From NCBI GenBank assembly GCA_024699495.1, contig JAILPK010000092.1:1-39809 (forward strand): 39,809 nt of DNA, read 5' to 3'. A model generated the notes under the pieces. It worked only from the letters and a program-made list of their open reading frames with translations. It was not told the origin of the DNA and did not search any database. Source of the DNA: Bacteroidaceae bacterium. Its GTDB lineage: Bacteria; Bacteroidota; Bacteroidia; Bacteroidales; Bacteroidaceae. A program made the position numbers and the translations under genes. Below, in pieces: positions 1 to 9,200 of this stretch; the first letter of the stretch is position 1, and every line of letters starts with the position of its first letter.

Positions 1-92
1 GTAGCAGGATCCTTGCCGAGTTTGTCGGACAGCCACTTATTATTCAGGTCACGTTCTGCAAGAACGACTCTTATACGATTTAACTTTGCCAT
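1..92 (-). CDS. Xre-family helix-turn-helix regulator, N-terminal fragment (cut by window edge)
   Basis: Reading leftward from ATG at 92, the frame gives about 30 residues starting MAKLNRIRVVLAERDLNNKW and running off the left edge. The pattern RIRVVLAE...NKWLSDKLGKDPAT matches helices 1 to 3 of the short Bacteroidales Xre/Cro-type DNA-binding proteins. It closely resembles the N-terminus of the broken gene at 1288-1617 (RIKVALADKKRTNKWLSEQL), so the two are paralogues. A good minus-strand -7 element lies just upstream. Family members are small DNA-binding proteins, often next to restriction or defence genes; the target here cannot be told. Confidence 0.7.
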   Translation of the reverse strand, partial: MAKLNRIRVVLAERDLNNKWLSDKLGKDPA

Positions 93-115
93 GATAGATT
101 TCTGTTGTTTGACGG

Positions 116-143
116 CAAAGTTACAAAAAATAATCGAGACAAA
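116..143 (-). promoter_or_regulatory. Bacteroidota-type promoter for the leftmost Xre gene
   Basis: On the minus strand TAACTTTG (complement of 116-123) matches the TAnnTTTG -7 box, and TTTG (complement of 140-143) can serve as the -33 box. The spacer of 16 nt is shorter than the usual 19-21, so the upstream box is the weaker part of the call. The -7 box lies 23 nt before the ATG. Confidence 0.5.
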
Positions 144-427
144 TGCTGATATGCTCAAAAAACTCCATAAATGTGCCATAATTTGATTAAAAGACCAATC
201 TTTTGATGCTGATATGACAAGATTGAACATCTATTTTGAGCAATTTCATGTAACGATTGATGCCATTTTGACTTTTCTAAGGCTTTCTTTGCAATGAAAA
301 TTAGGAAATGGATGTGTTTGGTTCGGAGAAAAGTTCGGGAACAACCAAACAACAGAGAACAAGCGAAAAACCTATAAAAATTCGATTTAAGTGTGACTTT
401 TGCGAGAAGGTAGCAAAAATTATACTT

Positions 428-468
428 AAACCATGGCTAAATATCGTTTAGAGCATGGTTTCCTTTTT
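428..468 (+). terminator. Terminator-like hairpin with T-rich tail
   Basis: AAACCATGGCTAAA (428-441) pairs with TTTAGAGCATGGTTT (447-461) through one small bulge around a 5-nt loop, and CCTTTTT follows. The shape is that of an intrinsic terminator on the plus strand. No plus-strand gene precedes it in this window, so it may instead be an mRNA end structure or a relic. Confidence 0.35.
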
Positions 469-532
469 AAGTTCTGGAATCAAAACATAAGATCTAGCAC
501 CACGTTAGCATTGGTACGATTTAGAAGAAGGT

Positions 533-571
533 AAAACTGCTACCAACAAGGGATCTTGGCAGCAGTTTTTT
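533..571. terminator. Likely bidirectional intrinsic terminator
   Basis: AAAACTGCTACCAA (533-546) is inverted as TTGGCAGCAGTTTT (556-569) with a single mismatch and a 9-nt loop. It ends in a T run on the plus strand and in TTTTACC on the minus strand. It lies about 105 bp beyond the stop of the minus-strand gene at 676-1212 and is the best candidate for ending that transcript. Confidence 0.55.
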
Positions 572-675
572 CATTTCGGAGTTGTCACAGACTTAAAACC
601 GACATTGTACCACAGATTATTATGTATCCATGGTACAGTGTTATGATAGGTCAGCAACTTATCATTGATGATAGG

Positions 676-1212
676 TCAATTTAGTGCTATTGATTCAATA
701 TTATTCAACAAGAATCTTTGTGCGTCAACACTATACACGACTCTTTGGTACTCTAATCCATCAGAATTCTGTTGAACTTCTATGTTTATGCCCAGGCTAT
801 TGCCCTTCTCTGTTGGTAGATTTGTTTTATGACCATCTTCTTTGGAAACTTCTTGCAATATCCCTTCTTTTCTGAGCCACCTTAAAATCTGAGAGGCTGT
901 TAGCGGTCTCATATCTGAAGGAATATTTCCATTTACTAATTTAATAAAGTTGGCAATCCCGTTAGGTGCTGAAATTTGAATATTTGCAGCATCTTTAGAA
1001 GGAAGAAAAAATGCTTTTCTGCGTCTTCTTTCGGCTTTCCTTCCTGCTTTTATCTCGTCTAGTAACTCAGAAACATAGAATAGACAACGAGATATGTGGA
1101 CATTGTTGATAATATCGTCCTCATTAACTACTTTGTCATTCAATGGATTGATACCATTAGCAAGTTTTTCAATCCACACCTTGGCGGTGACAAGTTTTTC
1201 CTTATCAATCAT
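676..1212 (-). CDS. Conserved hypothetical protein with winged-helix-like C-terminal part
   Basis: A 178-aa soluble protein with no signal peptide or membrane segment. The N-terminal part (about 1-60, VWIEKLANGINP then NNVHISRCLFYVSELL) matches a recurrent Bacteroidales and Firmicutes hypothetical family that I recognise but cannot name. A very basic patch (KAERRRRKAFF, about 58-68) follows. Residues about 100-140 (TASQILRWLRKEGILQEV then LPTEKGNSLGI) have the helix-turn-helix and wing rhythm of a small winged-helix domain. The gene lies between two Xre-type regulators on the same strand. A role in nucleic-acid binding is an inference only. Confidence 0.75.
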   Translation of the reverse strand: MIDKEKLVTAKVWIEKLANGINPLNDKVVNEDDIINNVHISRCLFYVSELLDEIKAGRKAERRRRKAFFLPSKDAANIQISAPNGIANFIKLVNGNIPSDMRPLTASQILRWLRKEGILQEVSKEDGHKTNLPTEKGNSLGINIEVQQNSDGLEYQRVVYSVDAQRFLLNNIESIALN

Positions 1213-1287
1213 ACCTGTAAATTTTAAATCTGTCTTTTAATTTTTTGTAAATAGAATTCCTTAGTGACGTAATTATAAGATTCAGTC

Positions 1288-1617
1288 TTATCTTGCATCC
1301 CTTTTGACAAGTGTGCCCCAAACATACGGATAGTTATCGTGAAGATAGATGGATTGCCCGGTAATGTTTTTGTCATTTTTGTCCATATTCACTTTTTCTT
1401 TAATTAGACATTTTAGACTGATGGTGTGATGATTAGTCGCCATGTGCCATCCTTCTCCGCTCGTTGAATAAAGCCTTTTGTGGTCAACTGCTTTGGGTGG
1501 CTGACTGGAATTTGTACACCATTTACTTACAGTAGTCGGTGCGCACTCCAGCTGCTCAGATAGCCATTTGTTTGTTCTCTTCTTGTCTGCGAGAGCCACT
1601 TTGATTCTATTTTCCAC
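1288..1617 (-). pseudogene. Broken or chimeric Xre-type regulator
   Basis: The frame starts with GTG at 1617, the only start after an upstream stop. It encodes RIKVALADKKRTNKWLSEQL and then APTTVSKWCTNSSQPP, a textbook Bacteroidales Xre helix-turn-helix through the recognition helix. Normal relatives continue with a helix of the type LETLIEIAKVL and end near 65-70 aa. Here the family pattern stops abruptly after residue 41 and about 68 unrelated residues follow. Just past the break another frame reads KQLTTKGFIQRAEKDGTWRL and then stops, which looks more like protein than the formal frame does. The simplest reading is an Xre gene cut and joined to the tail of another gene. An intact short regulator with a novel tail cannot be excluded. 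Confidence 0.5.
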
Positions 1618-1661
1618 TCTTATTCAGATAAGTTGTACCTTATTGTATAATAATCCGCGTA

Positions 1662-1669
1662 CAAAATTA
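1662..1669 (-). promoter_or_regulatory. Possible -7 element for the chimeric Xre gene
   Basis: CAAAATTA on the plus strand reads TAATTTTG on the minus strand, a match to TAnnTTTG, 44 nt before the GTG start at 1617. No clean TTTG lies at the expected distance; an AT-rich TTTC-containing stretch is there instead. Confidence 0.3.
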
Positions 1670-2111
1670 ATTAGTTTTCCTCGAAATAAAGAAAAGAAAT
1701 CTATTTTTCTGTAGAATACAGCTAATTTTATACCTTTTTCTTCACTTTTATTCGCTATGTTTATCATTTTTTTGTGTGCTTGACCACAAAAAAGTGCCAC
1801 TATTGGCAGAAATTTGATATGGGCTGCATAGATGTCGATTACCAAAAGTTGTCAATAGCGGCAGATTATGGTAATGAAAGGGCTGCACCGACTGGCTTTA
1901 GAAGTATTTCTCTGCAAATCCATCACAATCTATTGCCCTCAATATGATAACTTTTGTGGTTGAAGTCTATTGGAAAGCGAGGGCTCAGTATCTCTATGTC
2001 TGAGAGAGGTGGCAGGGCTGTGCGGCGTGCCAGTTTCGAAGTCTCTTTGAGGGTTTATGCTTGGGTTATTGTAAATTGGGAAATTCTATAAAATCTAACG
2101 ACGGAATCGGG

Positions 2112-2139
2112 TTTAACATTTGAGTCGGAAAATGTTAAA
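2112..2139. repeat. Perfect 10-bp inverted repeat
   Basis: TTTAACATTT (2112-2121) and AAATGTTAAA (2130-2139) are exact reverse complements around an 8-nt loop. No T tract follows, so it is not an obvious terminator. It could be an operator-like site or a remnant of mobile DNA. Confidence 0.5.
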
Positions 2140-2371
2140 TTAATTCGTGAGATTTGGTTATATTGACGCCGGCTTGACCGCACTCGCGAATAACGGAATC
2201 TCAGGGCGTGTATTTCTGCACAACAGACTGTGCTGCAGTTTGTTAAGTGTGAAATTTGCGTCTGTGTTTATTGCTCAAATAGTTTGTCGAGGCATGAAAA
2301 CGGATTCATTTTGGACCGAAGACCTGTTATTTGAGGAGTTTTATTGTATAATTTTTTCTGCACATGGCAAT

Positions 2372-2431
2372 ACATCAAGGTGTATTGACAATTACATCAA
2401 GGTGAATTGGTCTTTGCACCTTGATGTTTTT
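2372..2431 (+). terminator. Terminator-like hairpin with a duplicated left arm
   Basis: ACATCAAGGTG occurs at 2372-2382 and again at 2394-2404, and its exact reverse complement CACCTTGATGT is at 2417-2427, followed by four more T. Either left copy can pair with the single right arm, giving two mutually exclusive stems with loops of 12 and 34 nt. No clear gene precedes it. Confidence 0.45.
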
Positions 2432-2785
2432 AGTTGTAAGGGCTGATAAATTGATGGATTACTTTTCTTACAGGCTCATTTTTTGCCCAAATCAACCTGA
2501 TTTCATCTCTTTTTTTACCTGCTTTTTCCAACTCCCTATTCTATTTTACCCCTAAGGAAAAGGCTTTTGGAGGCGAGCTGTATTCATATATGCACATAAG
2601 GGCGTGCCGTTTCAAAGAAAACAATGAAAAAAGTGGAGCAGCTTCCGTATGAAATCTCCGATCAGTCGGAAGTGGCAACGGGGGCAATTCGACCTGTTGT
2701 CTCGAAGTTCCGTTAACGTCCTGCGATTCGCTCCATAGACTTAAAATGCCGCTAAACAATCCTGCTATTAGACCTACTGGCCAAG

Positions 2786-2989
2786 TAATTTATGTCCGGG
2801 GATGCGGGCAAACATGATAAAGAATGATGGGCAAGGAATGATCAGTCGGGGTAAAGAATGATGGGGGAGGGTGTAATCAGCCACAATAAAGCATGATGGT
2901 AAGGATGCGAGCAAATACAGTAAAAGAATTATGGGTTCAGGTGTGAGCTGCCCAGTAAAATATAAAGATGAGGCGCGGGCGAACTCGAC
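2786..2989. repeat. Degenerate tandem repeat, about 34 bp x 6
   Basis: Units begin near 2786, 2818, 2852, 2887, 2921 and 2956, at spacings of 32, 34, 35, 34 and 35 bp. The best conserved half-unit is taaagaatgatggg. The second half varies around aggatgcgagcaaa. There is no unique spacer between exact repeats, so this is not CRISPR. It ends about 120 bp before the promoter of the giant-protein operon. Confidence 0.6.
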
Positions 2990-3110
2990 CGGACTGCAGC
3001 GTGTTTTTTTTCTCCATCTCATCGAAACGAGTTATCTATCAATTTTTCAGGCAGTTATGTGCTCCATTCTCATGCGCGCGTAACAATATATTAAAAATAT
3101 TTTCTGATTT

Positions 3111-3143
3111 TTTCTTTCATGTAAAAATATATTATTACCTTTG
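3111..3143 (+). promoter_or_regulatory. Promoter of the giant-protein operon
   Basis: TACCTTTG at 3136-3143 matches the TAnnTTTG -7 box, with a TTTC (3111-3114) in the -33 position at a spacing of 21. The leader to the ATG at 3213 is about 60 nt. A run of AT-rich DNA lies immediately upstream. Confidence 0.6.
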
Positions 3144-3212
3144 CAAACCAGAAGTGCAAATTATGGCACAATTACCTGATAAAATCGAAAAATCAAATAA
3201 ATTAAAACTGAC

Positions 3213-6200
3213 ATGAAACATCGCTTACTTACAGCATCGTTGATGCTTGCGGCAACTCTCGCCGCGTGGGCACAAAATTGGACAGCACCTGTATATCCCT
3301 ATTCCTCCTCGGGGGTTGACCCAACAGATGGTGGAACTTACTACATTCGGAATGTGGGTTGCGGGCAGTTCATCACAGGTGCCAACTCATGGGCCACACA
3401 GATTTCAGTAACTACCGACAAAACGCCTTATCTCGGTGTCGCGGCAGAGGCTGTCTATGGAGAATCAAGCTCGGAATACACAGACGTAACCAGCACTTAC
3501 ATCAGCGATGCTGATTTTGCCAATTTAACGCCACTTGACAGCGGTGTTTGCACCTATGCCAATGACATCGAAATAAATCAGGACAATGGTGCCAAGTATT
3601 CAGGCATGCAGAATATAAGCGGTTGGACAAGCAGCATTCCGGGTGTTGATGGCGCAGCCAGCGGTTTGTTTGCCGTTGGAAGCGCCTCCAAAATATGGCT
3701 TGGATCTCCGAAATATACCGTTCCTTCGGAAAAAGCCGATGGCTCCGTCTCTGGTAATTTGATGGGCATTGTCAGTACTTGGGGATCCCAAGCTAACTAT
3801 ACAAAAGAAGTGACCTTGCCGGCTGGCACCTACAGTATGACCATTCCCATCTACAATAGTGGCGGCTCTGGCGCTGTATCCAAAAACAAGTTCGGCTTTA
3901 TTGCAAACGGCGGGCAGGAATATCTCGGAAAGACCCTGTCATTTTCCATAGGTGAGTGGATGGAAGAAAAAGTCACATTCACTCTTGAGAATGAGACATC
4001 TGGCGTGATTAGTCTCGGCTATGATGCTGCCAATGCCGGTTCCGGTTCGATGCCCCACCTTTGGATCGGAGGTGTAAAGCTGGAGAAGGCTACTGCCGAA
4101 AATCAACAGCAACTGCTTGGCTACAAACTTAAGTTGTATGGCACCTTCTATTTCACTGGCGACCATAACCGTGTGAACTTTGCCGTATCCAACACCTACC
4201 TGTTCCGTGACAGCGAAGCCAGCGGTTTTGTAGATTTAGGTGGTCAAAGTCGAAATGCCATATGGGTATTAACCAAAGATGACAACGGCTACTACCGTAT
4301 TCAGAGCACTACTGAGAATGGCGAGTTTCCCAATGCAGCAACCCAGTATGCCTATGCCAAGGACGCAGGCCAGGCTGTTGTTTTCAATATGACGGAAGCC
4401 TCGGCGGGAAGTGACAACTTGGCCTATTTGGAGTGGGAGTTTATTTCCACAGATGTTTCCCAAGAAGATATCGCTCTCTATGCTGCTCGCATATTCTTGT
4501 ATGACGCATTGTTGGTGGCATACGAGGCTGGCGTAGATTACCAGGTGGCCAGCGGGGTCTATGAGAGTAGCAGTGATGTCAGCGAGATTAGTGAAGCTAC
4601 CAAGTTGTTGGAGGCCAGGACAAATCTATATCAGTGGATACAAAAGGCAAATACTTATGAAATTGACACAAGCGATGCTTTGTCTGTTTATCAGTCGAGT
4701 AACGATGTTACGACCATCAACGCTGCAGCTGACGCGTTGAAGAGTTCCGTGAATTATGCCATGATGTTGGCAGAAATCCCAAACTCCACATTGGAGAACC
4801 CTCTTGACATCACAGATTTTGTGCTCAAGAATGCTAATTTCGATGAAGGGAACACCAATGGATGGGAAGTTACCCAAACCATGGGTCAGAATCTGGGCTA
4901 CCAGTTGGCAAGCTATGTCAACGGCAACGTAACAATAAGCAAATTCATCGAGGCTTGGATTCCTACACCTGCAACCTTGAAAGACGGAGTCATCGCCCAG
5001 ACCTACTCCGGGCTTCCTGAAGGACACTACCGTCTGGAATGCGATGGCATCGCGGTTTGTCAGAATGATGAATCCCTTGAGGTCACGGGTGTCTATCTAT
5101 TCTACGACAATGGCTCTATCATCTACAAAAGTCCGTCGAGCCTCAATACAGGCAACGGGGCCCCAGAGCATTTGACCTTCGAATTCGACTACGACGGCGC
5201 TTCGGAAATGAAGATAGGTCTGATGACCTCCAGCACCAATGCCAACTGGTTGGCAGCCGACAACTTCAAGCTTTATGCCATCGGCCCCATGTTGGTACCA
5301 CCTTCTTATACCGCCTTGCAAAATGCCCTACCCGCTTATGAGAGCATGAGTTTGGACGAGATTGCATATACAGATGACGTCACCCGCTTCAGCACTGCAA
5401 TTTCGGACGCAAGGAAATTGGTGGATGCAGGCTCCGACCCCACCCTCAAAGACACATATACCCAAGCCGCACAAGAGTTGGAAGCCGCAGCAGCCGCCTA
5501 CCGCTCTTCAGTTGCAGCCTATGTTACATTCCGCCAATTTATCGATGAAAAGAAGAATCTTTATTTTGATTCGGATGCCATCAATAATGCTGTAAGCACG
5601 CAAGTAGCCACTTACGAGAGTGCCTATAGTGCACGCTCCTATTCTACGGAGCAGATTCAACAAAGCATCAATGATTTTGAGGGCATAATACTTCATGCCG
5701 CACTTGCTGCTCGTGAAAACACCGTCTTCCAGAGCGACCTCACAGACTATCTGTCCAATATGTCGTTCGCAAACTCCATAGATCAGGAGCGCTATCCCAA
5801 CACTTCCGCCGAGTGGCAGAACGAGACAGAAACCACAGCCTACTGTACAGCCTACACGACGGCCGAAGTCTGGAATCAGCCTAGGTTCAACATCTTCCGC
5901 GAGATTTCCAATATGCCAGCTGGAAAATATGTTATCACGGTACAGGGTGTCTATCGCGAGACCGCAAACGTGTATAACTATAATAACTTTTTAAACGGCG
6001 ACATTAGTGGTCAGGCCTTCTTCTATGCTAATGACCAAAAGGCTAATTTAGCTAATCTCGCCTCTTTTGCAGCTACTGACGCTAATAGCGGATGGGCAAA
6101 TGTCGCAATTAACAACGAGGGCAATACTGTCTATGTTATAAATAGCCAGTCCGCGGCAAACCTGCTCTTCAACGGTGAATATAAACCCGAGACGAAGCAA

Positions 6201-9200
6201 GCCACTCAGCTGAGGCTGACTGTAAACGTTGCCGAGGGAGAGACATTGCGATTCGGTATTAAAGGTGAGGAGCTGTTAGACAATGCTTGGGTGGTTTGGA
6301 GCGACTTCCGCATCTATGCAGCCGGCACAGACTCACCTGAGAATGTCACTCCGGAGACCTCCTTGTCTAATATTAATATAGTAGCAACGAAGGAGATTAC
6401 TGTAAAACAGCATCCTCGTACCGATTATAGCAGTAACACGGTGCTGGTTGACATCACAGACTATGAGGCAATGGTTGGTTACCCAATAGACTATGTCAAG
6501 AACAACCTCGCCGCTTCTCTCTTCTGCGGAACTTTCGTTTCATCTGAAAGCCAGATTAAGGGCGATGTCCTCTCAAATACCCAGACAGCAAGTCAGCTAG
6601 GCTGGTGGTTAGGCAGCTGTCAGAACGAGCTCAACGAGGAGACCGGAGAGGTCGTGATAGCACAATATGGTGATGCCTGCAAGTATTTTGCAGAAGCCTA
6701 TTCAATCATTGAGAAGGATGAACAGCAGCCCGATGGCACGACCCAGAAGCACTATTACCTCTCCTGCAACATAGGCCAATATCCTAACGCCCTAACTGTT
6801 GGGCAGAACTACTATCACACAGCATACATTATCTTTGGCAACAAGGCTTACGCTGTGAAATACACTCTGAATATCACAGATCCCTCTACAACCAATTTCA
6901 ACGAACTTGAAATAGTCGGCAATACATCCGTTACGATGGATCAGGGTCCTGGCTACGAGACTGGCGAATTCCATCTGGATGTAGATGCTATCGCAAGTCT
7001 GTTAGATTGTGATGTTAGTGAGCTGAAAGTTCAGTACTGGAAAGATTCAGAGTACACGCTGTTAACTACAAACCGTTCTGCCAAGAACGATGGCGCTTGG
7101 CTGAATGCCGACGGAACTCTTGGAGCTTTTGAGAGTGCCCCCGTCTATGTTGAGAACCCCACTGCAAATGACTATTCTGTTTTCGCTTCCGGTAACTATG
7201 AGAATCTTGTAGAGGTAGGCCAGACATATCAGGTGGCGTTCTTCCTCACCAACAGCGAATTGACAAAGGGCTATCGCGTGAATGTCAACATCAACATCGT
7301 TGAAAAGGACTATGCGAAGGCGTTGGCTTATATAAAGAATAGTGAAAGCTATCGCATCTATGCAACTTTATCTGATAGCAATAGCAAGTATTATCTGACA
7401 ACAAACGGAATCCTGACTGATAATAAGGAAGATGCATCTCTCTTCACCTTTACCTCAGTGGAAGCTAACGGAACTTTGTACAGGATTGGATGGGATCTTG
7501 GTTGCGCATTTACGAATCCGACCTTGACTAATGGCTCAAATGGAGACATCGTCAACAATGGCAATCTCAATACAAATATTGATAACAACCGCAACGATTG
7601 GGAGCGTCAGGTCTTCTTCTATAACGATGAGGCCTTCGCAGTTCGCGCCACAAATGCCAACAGTGCAAACTGGGGTGCAAGCACCTACTGGACGATTATA
7701 GATACAGGCGCTTTGCCCGAAGCCGGTTATTCTCTCGACGCAGCATACGTCTGGCATCTGGAGAAGGATGGCGAGAACGAGTACATTGACCGCGATGAAA
7801 CTGTTGCCGGAATCACCGGAGCAGAAGGTGGTCTGGATGTGACACAATGGATAGTCAACCCGACTCCGACATCAAGCTATGAAGGTTGGGACTGGTCTGA
7901 TACTCCTACCTTTGACGAGGGCAACAACAATGCAGAATATTGGATGAGTAGCGGAGCCGCTTTCTCTCAGACTATTCCTTATCTGCCCGCCGGTTATTAC
8001 ATTCTGACGGCTCAAGCCTTTACCCGCACAAATATGACGGCTTACCTCTCAATGACTGTTGGCGAAGAGGAGAATAAGGTGGAGCTGGCAACTGTGGCAA
8101 AAGCTGTCGTTGACAACCGCGCTCAGGCTAACACTTGGTTCAATGAAGGAAATGGAATCAACGAAGTGCGCTTTCAGGTTCCCACCAGCGGCGAGGCTAC
8201 AATTAAGCTGACGGCCGACAACACCACCGGCGACTACTGGCTGGTTTGGCGCAGTTTCACCCTGCGTTATGTAGGCACAGAAGGCTATGACGCATTCGAC
8301 CAGACGCTCTGTCCGGCTCTTCTTGCTGAAATCACTCAGAAAGCAACCGATGCATCCGGACTCTTAGAGCAGAAGATGGACGCAGAGGTTAAGACAGCCC
8401 TCGAGGGATTGATTACCGATGCAGGAGACCTTGCTAACGAATCATATAACGTACTTGTTGCATTCAAGAAGGCTCTGCTTGCAGGCATCCAGAATGCTAA
8501 CAATAGCATTTCATATTATAAAACACTCGTGCCATATATCACAGAGGCAGAGGAAATCGTTGCTAAGCTCGATAAATTTGCCGCTGCCAAGGAGGCTGTC
8601 GCAGCCCACTTGAACGATATGACCACAGCCTACAACAATGGCACAGCAACTGCCGAGCTGGTTGAAACTTGGATGGGTAAGACCACGGCCCTCGCCCGCG
8701 AGAATATGGACTGGACTAAGGTAGATGAAGGCACAGACATATCCTTCCTGATTCAGAACCCGCACTTCAAGTTCGGACAATACGGTCCCTACGATGGTCA
8801 GTCGTATTACGGAAATGAGGAATCAACTCCAGGATGGACATTGAACAGCGGAGCTATCAAGGAACTGCGTCCGGCCACCCATAACATCGAGGCATGGCAT
8901 CAGGCATTTGACCTCAGCCAGACCCTTCCGAACATGCCGGCCGGTGTCTATGACCTGACACTGCAGGGCTTTGTCCGTCACGACGACGTACAGATTACAG
9001 ACCAGACTTATCTTTATGCTGGCGTTTCAACACGCGCTATTATGCAGTGTACTGACCAGTGGAGAACAGAGCCTATCTACTATGAGGGAGTCGAAATGTT
9101 GGGTGATGACCACTACGACGTGGAACATCAGCAGGAGGAAGGTCCTTCTCACTGGGTGGATAACGGTATGACAGGCTCCTACTATTGGTTCCAGACCGTG

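Larger units (their letters stand above)
144..675. other. Gene-free stretch with two hairpins
   Basis: No convincing gene. An open frame of 65 codons on the minus strand (155-352) has no family features. The stretch holds two hairpins (428-468 and 533-571, listed separately). It also holds an inverted repeat TGTACCA (606-612) / TGGTACA (631-637) and the ten-base word tgataggtca twice near its right end, just past the stop of the minus-strand gene that ends at 676. Confidence 0.5.
1618..3110. other. 1.5-kb gene-free region upstream of the giant-protein operon
   Basis: Short open frames occur on both strands (for example 1624-1845 minus, 2147-2446 plus, 2541-2759 minus), but none shows family motifs, a signal peptide or conserved composition. 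I see a possible minus-strand -7 element, a 10-bp inverted repeat, a terminator-like hairpin with a duplicated arm, and a degenerate tandem repeat, each listed separately. The region separates the defence-like minus-strand genes from the large plus-strand operon and could be a decayed gene or an integration scar. Confidence 0.5.

Noticed and set aside
155..352. 65-codon minus-strand frame
   Set aside because: No family similarity that I can recognise, and it begins inside AT-rich non-coding DNA.
2147..2446. 99-codon plus-strand frame
   Set aside because: No motif, no promoter, cysteine- and phenylalanine-rich composition unlike the neighbours; it also runs through the hairpin at 2372-2431.
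2624..2716. 30-codon plus-strand frame starting MKKVEQLPYEISDQSEVATG
   Set aside because: Protein-like composition, but too short, without promoter or recognisable family; possibly a gene remnant.
1618..3110. Insertion sequence remnant
   Set aside because: No transposase-like frame and no terminal inverted repeats with target duplications could be matched; the 10-bp inverted repeat at 2112-2139 is too small to support the call.
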